Assembly (NCBI GenBank): GCA_018340805.1
Contig: JACMZG010000008.1
Span: 21,809,930-21,873,929 of the forward strand
Length of the DNA stretch: 64,000 bases
Origin: Microvelia longipes
Lineage: Eukaryota > Arthropoda > Insecta > Hemiptera > Veliidae
Direction: 5' to 3'
Numbering within the stretch: the stretch's first letter is position 1; the number at the start of each line of letters is the position of its first letter. Below the pieces are notes generated by a model that was not told the origin of the DNA, made no database searches, and saw nothing but the letters and a program-made list of their open reading frames with translations. Positions 1-12,039 of this stretch are shown in pieces. Both the position numbers and the translations under genes were made by a program.

Positions 1-275
1 CCACGGATAATTCCGGCTTCATCCCGTTTCAGTTTTTTTGCAATCTCAATACTTTTTCTATATACCTACGGTATAAATGAGAAAAGTATAAATATGACGC
101 GGCAATAATGACTCAAGAAAAACTAAAAAAAAAAACATAAAACGCGGAAAAATGTTTTATTCGAAGTTAGTATACATGTAGTACCGTATAAGACCGAAAA
201 TGTGCTAAGTTTCATCTTATTATCAGCATTAGTTCAACTGGTTTTAAATAACTTGTATACGATATTTTAAAAGTT
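1..275 (-). repeat. Interspersed repeat family A, truncated copy at window edge
   Basis: The reverse complement of this stretch matches the copy at about 15095-15480 over several blocks: a quasi-palindrome with a TACCGTAGGTAT core, a run reading TTGCAAAAAAA, a block around GGGATGAA..CCGGAATTATC, and further on a block resembling AAGTTTCATCTTATTATCAGCATTAGTTCAA. Related pieces recur at 15943-15975, 29560-29650, 46050-46140 and 52430-52560. No coding capacity is visible. The class of the element is unknown; it may be a non-autonomous DNA transposon, but clear ends are not seen here because the copy runs into the window edge. Confidence 0.6.
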
Positions 276-848
276 GAAAAAGAAATTACAAATGAAGAGA
301 AATTTATCACGTAATGTAATAGCTAAATAAACTGAGTTTAATTTCAATAGCACTAATATATCATCGGTTTTTGTTCGGTTATAAACTTATCACAATTAAT
401 TTAAAACCTAAATTTTAAATTTTTACACTAATTCTGAAATTTAAAGCTATCTGACGATTTGTTTTCAAATACACTATGAAGATTGAAAATTAAGCCGTCA
501 AAATTTAAATTTTCAAAATTATATATTTTCAAAAAATGAAAAGTAAAATTGAGTAGATTGATTTAGCAGTTATAGATTTATATTTTTGTCAAACCTTAAC
601 TCGATTGCTCACATTTTCGATTTTTAACAATTTGCTTTAAATTTATGAATCAAAAATATATAATGACCAGCGTAGGTTACCGCCTATTTTAGTTTTTCTA
701 CAATATATTATCTTCCAGGCAGCCGAACTAAACAATAATCCCAATATTTCAAGTTGCAACTTTCAAGCGTTATAACTGCATGAGTTATGCGTTGAGAGTT
801 TTGTATTGTGATAGCATCTCGGTTTCTGCTTTGTGGATGAACACAATT

Positions 849-885
849 CTTTTTCCTACATACCTAACGTAGTAGGCAAGGAAAA
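849..885. repeat. Quasi-palindromic hairpin of repeat family A
   Basis: An imperfect hairpin with TTTTCCTACATACC on one side and GGCAAGGAAAA on the other, around a TAACGTAG centre. The same hairpin recurs at 52-87, 5909-5942, 15099-15132, 27454-27489, 27874-27906 and 55167-55194, usually followed or preceded by a (G)TGTTTGCA block. It marks copies or fragments of one interspersed family. Confidence 0.6.
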
Positions 886-2060
886 CTAAACATGAATTGA
901 TTGTAAGTTAAATAAAATTTTAAAGTAATCGAGATTTGACGCGGCGATACTTATCCTCGGGAAAGTGAGTTTCTAAGTCCTAATAAATTCCAGTAAGTCT
1001 AAATCCTAGTAACTTCATACCCATATATTCTGAAAATAATTATATTCAAATGTTCCTGAGGGTATTCGTTTAACCTTATATTTATATTTAATCATATGCT
1101 CACACCTCTATGTACTACAAATTAACTTTCTCCTATTTTCACTTCACTCTGACATCTTGCACAAAAATATAGGTATGCAATAGTTTTCCTTAATCAATCT
1201 TTCTTCTGGAGAAGGAGCTATAAGAATTATTATTTAAAGCACGGAGAGACCACTTTATCAAAGCCTCGCCTCAATGCTGCCTCTAATCTAATCTGTTAAC
1301 TCTGTATCATGAGAAGCCTCACGGTTTTCACTTCAACCATAGCTACTCATCCTATAACTACAACAGAACTATTCTATTTAAATACCGTATTCAAATATTT
1401 GCTGACTCTCCGAAGATTCAAGGCATCAAACCCTAAAACATTTTCAAGAATCAAGGAATCTACCACTGGAACAATTTAAATCTAAAGTATAAAAATACTT
1501 GAAAATTAAGATTTCATTTCTCTTGGAAAAGTTGAAGTTAAATTTTACTTCATAATTTTTAATCTTTTTCTCATTTTTGAGATTTTTAGTTTATTTTTTA
1601 CCCTTGCCATTTTTATAAATAGTAGAATTTTTACTGTTTTATTCTTCTTTTAAAATTATAATTATAATGATGTGTTATCCAAGGAATATTTTTAGTAGCA
1701 GTAAATAAAATAACTCGAAAAAATCAATTTATGGATTAGTCAAAAAGGATATTTTTGTTTTGATTGTTTTTTGTTTTTATTTATCAGTCCTCTTTTTAAT
1801 TTATTAACACTAAAAATGCCTGTGATTCACAGGCAAAACGTCTGTGATTAATTTAAATGAAGCAAAACATTATGAAGGATTGAACTCTTCATTATTTTGC
1901 CTAGGAAAAAGAGATTTTTATGGAATAGAGATTTTTGATAGATATTTTTAAGCGAAGTAACAAATCTTTTTACTACAGATACAGTAAACGGTAAAAAAAT
2001 ATCAGCTGGGCTGACGGACCTGCGATCCAGAATTGATTCTTTTATGGCGCTTCGAACTAA

Positions 2061-2140
2061 ATGAAATGTGTCCGGGGTCGGTTTAAGCATTTAAAGTACT
2101 CCACGCTAGGGTGCGTAGGTTTGAATCCTGGTAGAGCCGA
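2061..2140 (+). repeat. Possible tRNA-derived SINE head
   Basis: A GGTTTGAATCCTGG block at about 2117-2130 matches a pol III B box (GGTTCGANTCC consensus) with one change. Some 40 bases upstream lies a weak A-box-like stretch around GGTCGGTTTAAGC. No cloverleaf with paired acceptor arms is evident, so this is a SINE or tRNA-pseudogene fragment at best. No TSD was found. Confidence 0.35.
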
Positions 2141-2890
2141 TAATTTTTATTCCTTTATATACAGCAACACAATTCTGGCGAGTTGGTTTCACGCTGGTCG
2201 AAAATCCTTTAGAATGCCTGTTCCCGTGCTTAACAATCCATTTTTTGCTTTTTCGGTGTATAGCATGAGGAGTTACTTAATTATGAAGCTCTTCCCTTTA
2301 CTATTTTTTTGTATTTTTTTAAAGGAAATGCCATAAAACCTTTAAAAATAAGCATTAATTGAGTTAATAATTGTGTGAACTGGCCATTTTAAGAGCGTAG
2401 TTTTTTATAACCTATTGAAAAAATATGCTTATTTTCTTAAAAAATTAAAGAAAACATAAGTTTCGAGTAGAGCTTAATAATTGAGTAAGTACTCAAGTTA
2501 AACAAAGCGTAAACATTGTTAAGCACAGAAACACGCATTGTAAAAAAATTCGCCCGGCATGCGGAGTTATTTTTAATTTGTATTAAAGCTTTGTGGCAAT
2601 ATAATTAATATTTATTTATAACTTTATTTATTATTTATACAAGTCATGACGCTCATTGAAGTGTAGATTATTAAATATTTTATGTAAAAAATAGTAGCTC
2701 CAGGTAACTCCAAGACGAACTCGTTTCTTGATGGAAATAACTCTTTAACTATTTACGAAATCCTTTCGGGCCGTATTACAGATTTATTATACTTTTCATC
2801 CTTACCTCTATGTTTTGTAGATCTACTGTTTAAACTTAAATTCTGTTGGTTAGGAAGTTCAAAATCAGCTTCTTTAAGAATAATATTTTT

Positions 2891-3612
2891 TACCCTCTAT
2901 TCTGTTATGAATTTTTTCCTTTATCCGCTTGAGCAATTTTTCCTCTATCCTGTTATGAATTTTTATTCTCTATATTGTTATGAATTTTTTTATTCTCTAT
3001 CCTGTTATGAATTTTTTTATTCTCTATCCTGTTATGAATTTTTATTCTCTATCCTGTTATGAATTTTTATTCTCTATCCTGTAATGAATTTTTATTCTCT
3101 AGTCTGTTATGAATTTTTATTCTCTATCCTGTAATGAATTTTTATTCTCTAGCCTGTTATGAATTTTTATTCCCTATCCTGTAATGAATTTTTATTCTCT
3201 AGCCTGTTATGAATTTTTATTCTCTATCCTGTTTTGAATTTTTATTCTTTATTCTGTTATGAATTTTTCTCCTCTATCTTGTCATGAATTTACCCTCTAT
3301 CCTGTTATGACTTTTACCCTCTATCCTGCTATGATTTTTTTACCCTTTATCCGTTATGCATTTCCATCCTCTATCGTGTTATGAGTTTTTGTCCTTTATC
3401 CTAATTTAATTTTTAATCTCTATTAAAAATTATGCATTTTATTCATAATGCGTTTTATGCATTTTTATTCTCAATTTGGATATGATTTTTTCTCCTGTGT
3501 CCTATTATGCATTATCCTCTATCCTGTTAATAATTTTTACCCTCTATCATGTTATAAATTTACCCTTTAATCTGTTATGAGTTTTTACCTTCTGTTCTGT
3601 TATGTATTTAAA
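2891..3612 (+). repeat. 26-bp AT-rich minisatellite
   Basis: About 27 tandem copies of a 24-27-bp unit of the form TTTTTATTCTCT + ATCCTGTTATGAA. The central copies (about 2985-3240) are most alike and include an alternating pattern of ATCCTGTAATGAA and AGCCTGTTATGAA units, i.e. a higher-order dimer. Both edges degrade into TACCCTCTATCCTG variants, as expected if homogenisation is strongest in the middle. No ORF. Confidence 0.95.
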
Positions 3613-3984
3613 CCGAATTTGATCTTTTTACAAGATTTTTTTTTCTTCATTAAAATAATTATTATAAGAGTGTATTAAGAAAAATTTGGCAATCTTGTTT
3701 ATTTCTTTATAAAATGTTTTGTAGTGTACAAGAAAGGAAGGTTCAAAAAAGAGAATAATAGAAAAATAACAAACTATGTAGTTTCGTTAGACAGTTCTAG
3801 TTTATTGTGATATTATCAAAATTCTTTCCATCTCTTCCTTTTGCACCATTTAACCAACCCATACATCGCTTACTCTTAAGCAATTAGTAAATGTCTCTTT
3901 CAGAAAACACTTTGCTTCGAAATGTATTTTATCTATTTTATGCTCCTTCGATTACTATATTTTTTAAGGATATATTTTTCCGGT

Positions 3985-4340
3985 GTCAGCCCTTAGCCGC
4001 AGTAAACAAAACCTAATGTAAAAGATGTCATTTTGCCCTGTCTCTCTGGGACAGTAGGCTTACCATGATGGAGCAAGAGGTAGAGGTCTCTCTTTTATAC
4101 TATATTCCCCACCCTCTAACACTACTGAACCCAACAGATATCGTACGAGTCTTTGACCTAGACGTATACATATATACAAGATTATATATATATGTATACC
4201 AATTGCGCCATTTGTGATGGTTCGATTGAGCTGAAATTGGTCTTAATCGATTCAGCTAGCCGTCTACCTAAATACTAAATACTTTGTTTTAAAGCCATTT
4301 CAAGTTTCAAAAATTTTTTTTTTCATGACGTCATAACTTT
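3985..4340 (+). repeat. Interspersed repeat family B, copy 1
   Basis: This block matches the reverse complement of 14340-14640. Shared segments are a CTGTCTCTCTGGGACAGTAGGC-like hairpin segment (about 4040-4062), an ACCTCTAC/CTTTTATACTATATTCC segment, the CACTACTGAACCCAACAGATATCGTA segment, and GATGGTTCGATTGAGCTGAAATTGGTC (about 4217-4243). Two copies in inverted orientation about 10 kb apart show that it is a dispersed element. No protein similarity was seen. Confidence 0.65.
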
Positions 4341-4477
4341 GGTTGATGACGTCATAATGTTTTTATAAACAATAGGCCTCGTAACCTCCTCAACATCTCG
4401 CGATTTGCAAAGTTCGTTTCAATTTGAGAACGCCTTCGAGAGTTATCGTCGCCATACGAAAGGGTAGAAACTCTTAC

Positions 4478-4511
4478 ATACATATATATATATATATATA
4501 TATAATATATA

Positions 4512-4583
<72 letters not shown>
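4478..4583. repeat. (TA)n microsatellite
   Basis: About 50 near-perfect TA dinucleotides with a few interruptions. The Ile-Tyr reading frame across it is an artefact. Such AT tracts are embedded in or next to dispersed repeats several times in this window. Confidence 0.97.
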
Positions 4584-4589
<6 letters not shown>

Positions 4590-4599
4590 ACATATATAA

Positions 4600-4720
4600 T
4601 AAATTTTTCGGACATATATTTTTGTTATCAGGAAGCCAATAGGAACGATTCCACTCACTCCCACCCTCAACTTCCGTCATCCGAACAACCTCATAAGCGT
4701 CATTTTCATTATGAAAATTC
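4600..4720 (+). repeat. Interspersed repeat family C, copy 1
   Basis: Bases 4627-4715 match the reverse complement of 19700-19812: TATCAGGAAGCCAAT, then CCCTCAACTTCC, ATCCGAACAACCT and ATAAGCGTCATTTTCATTATG. The two copies are oppositely oriented and clearly homologous. Copy 1 directly abuts a (TA)n tract, which may be part of the element. Confidence 0.7.
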
Positions 4721-5279
4721 GCTAAAAGAATTAATACAATTTAGAATCTATATTTACGCGTTAAAGTGAGAACATTTTATTAGCAGAATACTAATTTTTC
4801 TATGCTTTCTTCTCTTTATTAGAGATGGAGACGTAGTGTCCCTAAAACATAGATAATGTTTTTGTTTTGTTTATGAAAACTACGTGTATTATATTTTGTT
4901 CTGGTGTTTTACACAAAAGTTATTTATAAAAAAAAAAATTGAAACAAAACTATGTAGGGGAGTACGAACAAACAGAGTGCTTAGTGGAATATATTTGATA
5001 TGTTTATACACAAGTATATTAGACAAAAAGGCAAAAGAAAATAATGCATACAAGTAGAATAAACTTTTACATATAAACTATCTTATATCTAGAATTTTAG
5101 TAAATTTATAAAAAAAATAAATAAAAACATAAAAATGGAGACAGTTACTAAAAGTTAGAAAGAGAATTTAAATTTATATTTTTGAATTAAAAGTATTCTT
5201 AATAATGGGTGATAAAAAGTCTGAAGTACTTAATTTACTTAAGTCACATACTGTCATGTTTTATAAATACAAATTCTGG

Positions 5280-5420
5280 TTACGCTAAGCTACATCGGAA
5301 ATAGACTACGCTCGTCGGATTCGCATTGCTCGACCTTATATAATAAATACACTCGTTTTATTCCCACGGTCACCTATCTAGGCACTGACCTCGCTCTATA
5401 CTGCTTTTTTTCATGTCCAT
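5280..5420 (-). repeat. Repeat family D (GCGAAGCGAGTCCGAAG type), partial copy
   Basis: A segment with CTACGCTCGTCGGATTCGC followed by a CGGTCACCTATCTAGGCACTGACC block and a CTCGCTCTATACTG block matches other copies at 6600-6720, 15640-15830, 45765-45920 and 52060-52300. No coding capacity. Confidence 0.6.
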
Positions 5421-5908
5421 GCAAAACCCTTTGATGTACTTGCAGTTTTGAAACGAAACAACTATACCTATTTATTTGATAAAAATATATACTTATATGT
5501 ACGAAATGTCAACTAAGTTGAAGTTTAATTTTTATAGTTTTTCAAAATCGCATGTTCTTTGGTTAAAATTGAACATATGCTCATATTCTAGTTCTATATA
5601 TAACTAAATGGGTGCCAAGTCTCAAAGTGATCAACAAATTTTTTCGCGTATTAAAAATTTATGCAATTTTTGCTAGTGATGTTTTCTGCATTTCTCAAAT
5701 AGACCTAAAGAGGTATTTTCGCAAAGTTTAATATTGTAGCATAAATACGTTGGGAGATTTACGAAGAGAGAGTATGATAACTGACATACACACACACACA
5801 TTCACGGAGACAACTTTTTTGAAAATCATTCAGAAGGTCTTAAAAACACCTGAAACGGATAATTTCTGATGAAATCATGGTGTCAGATGTTTTGCAAACG
5901 CACAATTC

Positions 5909-5942
5909 TTTTCCTATATATCTACGGTATATATGAGGAAAA
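5909..5942. repeat. Quasi-palindromic hairpin of repeat family A
   Basis: TTTTCCTATATAT and ATATATGAGGAAAA flank a short CTACGGT centre, giving arms of about 14 bp. It is preceded by TTTGCAAACGCACAATTC, the same neighbour as in other family A copies. Confidence 0.7.
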
Positions 5943-6589
5943 TTAAAAATGAGTTTCAAAAACAAAGTAAGCATCAATATCTTTTCTTAAAAATGCTCGC
6001 AAAAAACTTTATTTCATTCTTACTTAATTTTATTACTTCGCTTACCTACCACCCTAAAAATTTTGAACCGAGGTTTAATATCATAATAATCATCCGCTTC
6101 AATCACTTTTTAAAAGTTTTGAGTAGTTTTCATCATAACCTGATGACCTCGTTTTTGGTGTTTTAAGACGTCTTAAAAGTGGGTCTTTAAGTGGGTTTCT
6201 CACAAAGTTGGCGGTCTTTATTGAATGTCTGTGTGTATGTGTGCTTGTCCATTGTTATTATAGTTTCCAGTGTAGGAAGTAAGAATGAGTTATACTCCTT
6301 ACTTAAAAGTTCTGAGATACCGCGTGCCCGATTTTCTCATTATAAAGTTAGATTCCACCTGTTGGGAGCTTTTTATCCTTGTTTAGGTTGACAATAAAAA
6401 TATATTTTATAATATTTCTTACCGACCTGGGTCATAAATTATATTAACTTGCGGGTCAGCATATTACTTTGAAAAAAAAAAATGAAATAAAAAAACGGGT
6501 ACGGGGTATATGGAAACTTTTTCTCACCAATTCGTATACCTCCCCTATGTTCATCCTCACTACTCGTGACACTGACTCTCTTTCCTTGA

Positions 6590-6730
6590 CTTCAGAATTT
6601 AAAACCAAATTTATACTGCAGCACGTTTTCAGACTCGCTTCGTTCGTCCTTAAACGGTAAATGCATCGCTTATATTCCATGAGGTCAAACCATTCAGGCA
6701 CTAACCTTGCTTAATAATGCTTTATGGTTG
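6590..6730 (-). repeat. Repeat family D, partial copy
   Basis: Carries the ACCAAATTTATACTGCAGCACG block and the CAGACTCGCTTCGTTCGTCC block shared with 45780-45830 and 52110-52175, followed by the CATTCAGGCACTAACC block. Short ORFs on both strands here are by-products of the repeat. Confidence 0.6.
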
Positions 6731-6817
6731 TTATGGATTGTTGCTTTATGCTTAAATTTTTTATGGTTCCACAAAAACCGATTAGGAATAGTAAAAGCTT
6801 TGTTGTAGTTTCGATCC

Positions 6818-7036
6818 GTCGACAAATAATTTAGTTGAGAGTCGACGGAAAGATTTGTCGACGCAACAACCCGGTCTTTACCGTCGACAAATAATTTGTC
6901 TACGGAATGATTTTTCGACGCAACAACCCGGCCTCTACTATCGACGAATTATTCCGTCGACAGAGTTAAATTATTTGTCGATAAAATGAATTGTCGATGG
7001 AGTGATTTGTTGACGAACTGATTTGTCGACAGAGTG
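6818..7036. repeat. Degenerate GTCGAC-rich tandem array
   Basis: A run of palindromic GTCGAC or near-GTCGAC hexamers spaced by about 10-25 bases, in the form TTGTCGACGGAATGATTTG. Two longer units, each with CGACGCAACAACCCGG, are seen at about 6859-6875 and 6919-6933. The region is GC-richer than its neighbours. It looks like a decayed short tandem repeat; no gene is visible. Confidence 0.7.
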
Positions 7037-8330
7037 ATACGGAGCCTTAAATGAACTTTAACATTATTAGTTTCTTAATCGCTTTATAACCAGCTACTTG
7101 CCCGCTCGTGCCAAATGATTCTAGTACTTGCAATTAAATTTATAAACCTCGTATCGAGTTTACAGCTTTTGTAATCAATGGTCTACAGTCACTACTCCAG
7201 ACTCAGGCAATCAGATGTTAGCCAAGCTGAAGTTGTTGCTGGGGTAACATAAATCCTTGGCCAAATGAATTCTTCGCTTACGAGAATTCCTGGTAGATTC
7301 TAAGCATCGCGTAGCAAGGGCCAACAAATGTTCCTGGTCTTCCCCTGTCTAGTCCCTCTCTAATTACGACGGCACTTCTAGCTGGGCATGCTATGAGGTT
7401 AAAATAAGGTTTTATCGTGTTGACAGACCTATGTTGCAAGTTTTTCATAGCGTAGTTTTTTCTGTATAATTTTACTCAGTCATACATTTAATGGGCTACG
7501 ACAACCTTAGACCTCTTGACTGCTTGGCGTCGATGCCAGGGTTCGCTTAGCGGCCAGATGGATGTTGCCTGTAGCATTTTGTCTTATTATTAGTTATGTA
7601 AGTACCATACTGCAGCGATATTAGCGAGTGTATTAAGTATAAGTTAGTAGTTTATTAAGTAGTAAGTAAGTTTATTAAGAGTTAATTAGTTCGAAAACCT
7701 TGGTTTGTTTAAACACAATAATGTATTTTCCTATTAAAATTCTCTAGAAAATTAATTAAATTAAAAAACATATTATGTATAAAAAGTAAGTATACTTAAA
7801 GAAAAGTTAATAGTGCTTAAATATAGAGGTAGTTTAGTTTTCTCGTTTATTTTTATTATCATTGGTTTGATGAATGGCTAGATACTATCTTATAGTTAGT
7901 AGTAAGGGTTGCAGATGAATGAAGGAGTGCAGTGTAGTAGATGCAACCACTTGTTGAACGCTTCTCTTCACTACCTACAATACAAAATCCTCTTGTGGAG
8001 TGGAAAGTGTTTTTTTTCAATTATTCACAAACTATAATAGCTACTAATTTTTTTATAGTATTATATTTTAGATAAGTTTCAAAAGATTATTTAAAACATA
8101 AATACCTGTATAGGACTTTTTCATAACAGTGACAGGTAATTAAATTAGATTTAAACGTAGGAATATACGGTAAAAGTGTCATTGTGAGAGCAGTTCCTTA
8201 TTTCTATTAACTAATTAATGTGTTTTGATTTTCTATCTCCTTCAATAACATTTTTCTCATTTTATGCTTCACATTCTTTTGTATCCCATGCATAGAAAAT
8301 GCTCAAGGGTTCTTCACTAATCTATTTTTT
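7037..8330. other. No recognisable gene
   Basis: AT-rich sequence with no ORF of note. The 7160-7420 part has higher GC and may be an old repeat, but no second copy was found in this window. Confidence 0.5.
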
Positions 8331-8379
8331 ACCACACACATTAGTGTAGTAGTGTGGCCTGGTTCAAGAGCCAGGCCTA

Positions 8380-9010
8380 AAAATGTGACTCATTTTAAAC
8401 TACTCCAAACCAAATTTTTCTGTAAATATACCTTAATTTATGAAGGAAATGCATGGTCTGCCTATCCAGAGTGGAGCCCTTAGTATTAATGTACTCGCTC
8501 AAAATGTTATAAAATCGAACAAATTCCACTTTTCTTGCATAAATGGTTCCCTGTGGGTCGTGTGTAAAACATGAAGAGAACAAGTAAAACAACTGTTTTG
8601 TCATAAAAATCGGATTACTACAACTAAGTTATGACATTTGTTAAAAAGCCAACAAATTCACAATAAGCCATCAATTTTTCAATTTGATTAGCAGGCAATG
8701 TATAAATTAACCATTTTTAGGTGTTTTTGAAAATTTTTTATCTTTGGTTGTTTTTATCCAAACACTCGTTTTATTGGAAATTATTTCAGCTTTAAAAATG
8801 TTCTCTTTATGCTTTGCATTCGACCCATAGAAAGTCACTTATTCCAAGAAAATTACAATTTGTACGATTTTCTAACATTTTGAGCATGCAAAGTTATATG
8901 AAGGGTGGGTTCCACTCTGGATAATCAGACTATGTTTTTCTTCATAATCTAAGATATATTTTCAGAAAAATTTAGTTTAATGGTACATGATAAAATATGT
9001 GTAGTTGGTT
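8380..9010. mobile_element. Non-autonomous TIR element (~630 bp)
   Basis: The left end (about 8385-8480) and the reverse complement of the right end (about 8905-9010) align over some 90 bases: ATTAAACTA-type start, AAATTTTTCTG, AAATATA.CTTA, TATGAAG, then ATCCAGAGTGGA. The core ATCCAGAGTGGA occurs at about 8465-8476 and, inverted, as TCCACTCTGGAT at 8910-8921. There is no transposase ORF; the 69-codon ORF inside is not recognised. A GGCCTGG...CCAGGCC hairpin lies just outside the left end (8356-8379). A related element appears at about 35570-36030. Confidence 0.65.
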
Positions 9011-9032
9011 CACACAAAAACTTATAATAAAT

Positions 9033-9043
9033 ATATATATAAA

Positions 9044-9078
<35 letters not shown>

Positions 9079-9079
9079 A

Positions 9080-9121
<42 letters not shown>
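9033..9121. repeat. (TA)n microsatellite
   Basis: Compound TA repeat with ATAAATATA interruptions, directly right of the TIR element. Confidence 0.97.
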
Positions 9122-9123
<2 letters not shown>

Positions 9124-9372
9124 CTATCGATAAAGATACTTTATTTGAGTTTACCCAAGATTCCACAGTATATTAATGTTTGGTACAATCTTGGATGAGT
9201 ACTCTTACTGAATATCCTCCTTAGTAATTTTAATTTCCTTATATAAACTAAACATGTTACTAAAACATAACATAAAATTAAGTTATAGTAAGTATTGGTA
9301 GTTCTATTGTCCTATACAATGTAACTTGCAATTCAAGGGTGAACCCCCTTTCTATTAGATTTTTTTTATTAG

Positions 9373-9405
9373 ATTTTTCCTATGCATAATATGCATAGGA
9401 AAAAT
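9373..9405. repeat. Perfect 16-bp-arm palindrome
   Basis: ATTTTTCCTATGCATA, one spacer base, then TATGCATAGGAAAAAT. Perfect arms of 16 bp in an otherwise plain AT-rich stretch. It could be an element end or a cruciform or hairpin-forming site. Confidence 0.85.
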
Positions 9406-11480
9406 ATACATGGCTCGTGATTTTCTGTAATATAAAGATTATAGATTATGAAGCTAAAAGTTTCATATTTGGCAGTATTTTAATTAATAATGGTGTTTAA
9501 TTTACTTTATAGTTTATTGCTTTGTTTTGAATACCAACATTTTTTTTTTCTTTTCCCCTAGTAAATTTTTACTGAAGTATGCATTAATATTTATAAACTA
9601 AAACGAATCAACAACAAATTCTTCTTATTAAAAGTGGTCATAAAATTTTATTACTATTATTATTTGATACATTAACACGATATAAGATGCTAATTTTTTT
9701 GTTTGGAGTATTTAATAGGTATTAGTCAGCCTTATTTTTCGTACCCTAATTTTTTTTGCAATTTTATAAATTTAATATGCATCCGTCTGGTACGGCCTTA
9801 CTAGTATTTTATCATTATTTTATGCTTTTAAGGTTGTTTTGGCGTATATTTTATAATTTGATATAAAATAAGAAATATTATTGAAGGACTTCTTACTTTG
9901 CATTATTATAATGTTATGATAAAATTTACAAAAATGATTTAATAATTATTAAAAGTTAGTAATTATTATAATTTATATTATATCTCAAGTAGCCGGGCCC
10001 CCCCGTGCCGCAAATTCTTAATGCATATTTATTTTAACTGTTTACCATGTGACTTTTTAACTTTTTTGACGTTCTTGCACGCATTTTTGTTTTAAGGAAA
10101 AAATAAATAATAATTACGTTGGATTCTCCTTATTTTTTTAACTTATAATTCTTTATAATTTTATGATGTAAATATTTTTGCTTACCTCTTAAAAGACGGA
10201 AGAAGTATTACTTTATCAAAAAATTAAACACCCAAATTATTTTATCAAATTTAATCTTTTAGCTCAGATCCTAAAAATTAAAGAAAATTGGTCTCTGTAT
10301 ATATGGATGTGCACATTACCTGAAACCACTCTACAGTTTAAAAGCCAATCGAATTTTAGTGAATAATGAAAAGTTCAATGAGAGGAAAGAAAAACCGATT
10401 AGATTTGTGATGAACAACTGATTTCATTGCTAGTGTTATGTTGTTTTTTTGTAAATACAATGCTTTTCCGTCTTTATTTTAATATAAAATTTAGTCTTGC
10501 TTTTCCTTTTAAACAAAAATGCGTGCTACCGCATCAATATAGCCAAAAAGTTACATAGTAAAAAATTACATTATATAATTTTAAGCCTAATAGGAAACGA
10601 AGCCTCGTTCTATGCCTGTCAGCTTGTTTTTAGGCATTATATTTGTAAAACATTAAATTCCATTGAGATAATCTGACTATATTACAATATAAGTTTATAT
10701 ATCCAGTCATTATGCATAATGACTTATTATGCAAAAAAGGTTAACCAGAGTAAGGTTAACTGAAGGTTGGCCAAAGTAATAGATTAATCACTTTGGCTGG
10801 CCATTTTGCATAGTATCTAACACAAAATGGCTAATGTGACAAATATTTTTAAAAATAATATCTTTTTCTATAATTAAGTTGGATAAAGTGATAAGAAGAG
10901 TGAATAGAAGGGTTGTCCTCTTCTCTACAAAGGCAATAATAGTGAAGTAAAGAGAATAAACTAGAATTGAGAACAAATCGAAGTCATGCTTGGACCATAT
11001 CTGGTTCAAACAAAATAATAGTTTTAACCTTAAACCTTTTAAATTCTTAGCAAAATAACCCATTATTATCCAGTTATATAAAGTATAAAACAAATAAACG
11101 AAGTACTACGTAAAGTAAGAATGTCATAAATAGACCAAAAGTGAATAGAGATGCTAGGAAATAGACAGAACGCCAGGGTCTTGACGGTACTTCATGAGAT
11201 ATCATAGGCTCTTTTTGATTAGATTTAGAGTAGGTAGAACAAATATCATATGATTCGTACCTGGCCAGAAAAAATGTTGTCGGGCTGTTTTTAGTTTTAT
11301 TGATACCTAAATGTCTGTAATGTAACTATGAATTAACTTGTCTTCTCAGTAAAGAAGAGATAATTATTTTTTGAGATTTATAAATTACAGTGTTATGTGT
11401 CATGAATTTGATTAACATTATTTGAACAACCGCGTCTAATATAATTTTTTAATATTTCCAAATGTTTATCTATTTTAGTT
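9406..11480. other. No recognisable gene
   Basis: AT-rich sequence with no supported coding region. A short inverted repeat, GGCCAAAGTA...CACTTTGGCTGGCC, lies at about 10768-10803. The longest ORF, 101 codons on the minus strand at 10788-11093, is rich in Leu, Ile and Phe and matches nothing I recognise. It lies downstream of the gypsy-like RNase H on the same strand and might be degraded integrase-side sequence, but no integrase motif is visible. Confidence 0.4.
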
Positions 11481-11559
11481 TCTGAACTTTATCTTTTAAA
11501 TCTATTGTATCGTTATCAGTAGTAAGAGCACAAATATGAGCTTTTAAATCCGTTTCTAT

Positions 11560-11995
11560 TCCTTTATCAAATGTTTTATCGTCATTTTTTGAAGCGCAAG
11601 TTCTAGAGAAGAGTATCTTCAATATGTAGAAATTTTCCTGGAACATAACTCAGTTTGAAATCAAACCTTTGTAAACAAATTAACATGCGCTGTAATCGAA
11701 GAGGACACATGTGAAGGGGGTTCTTAACAATGTCTAAAAGTGGTTTGTTATCGGTTTCTATCGTCGTTGTTTTACCAAATATATACTGTTCAAACCTTTC
11801 TCACCCATAGACAATTCCCAACAATTCTTTCTCTATGACAACGAATCTTTTCTTACTAGCAGTGAATGATTTACATGCATATGCACATGGTTTACAGTCT
11901 TGCATTACAATTGCACGGAGTCCACTTTCAGAGCTATCTACTGATGTAAAACAAGCTTTATTAGCAACAAAATAGTTTAAGATAGGTGCTGATGT
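11560..11995 (-). pseudogene. Ty3/gypsy-like RNase H domain, degraded
   Basis: Read on the minus strand, this encodes the RNase H that follows reverse transcriptase in Ty3/gypsy pol. In order: FTSVDSSESG (first Asp, about 11923-11952), the KPCAYACKSFTASKKRF block, VIEKELL (catalytic Glu, about 11820-11838), GKTTTIETDNKPLL (next Asp, about 11739-11780), then a RLQRML...LSYVPGK block at the domain end. The family normally reads AYASKS and YHQYIYG at the corresponding places. A TGA stop interrupts VYG*ERFEQYI near 11800 and another stop follows LHIEDTLL. It lies directly downstream of the RT remnant on the same strand, so this is one decayed retrotransposon. Confidence 0.85.
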
Positions 11996-12039
11996 AATCA
12001 GCTTTTTTATTTTGTTAAAAGCATCTTGTCTTTGTTAAA

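Noticed and set aside
2061..2140. Functional tRNA gene
   Set aside because: B box only; no paired acceptor stem or anticodon arm.
4474..4680. ORF rich in Ile-Tyr, and the similar ones at 34043-34252 and 55447-55687
   Set aside because: Translations of TA microsatellites.
10788..11093. 101-codon minus-strand ORF as integrase of the gypsy element
   Set aside because: No HHCC or DDE motif visible, composition follows base content.
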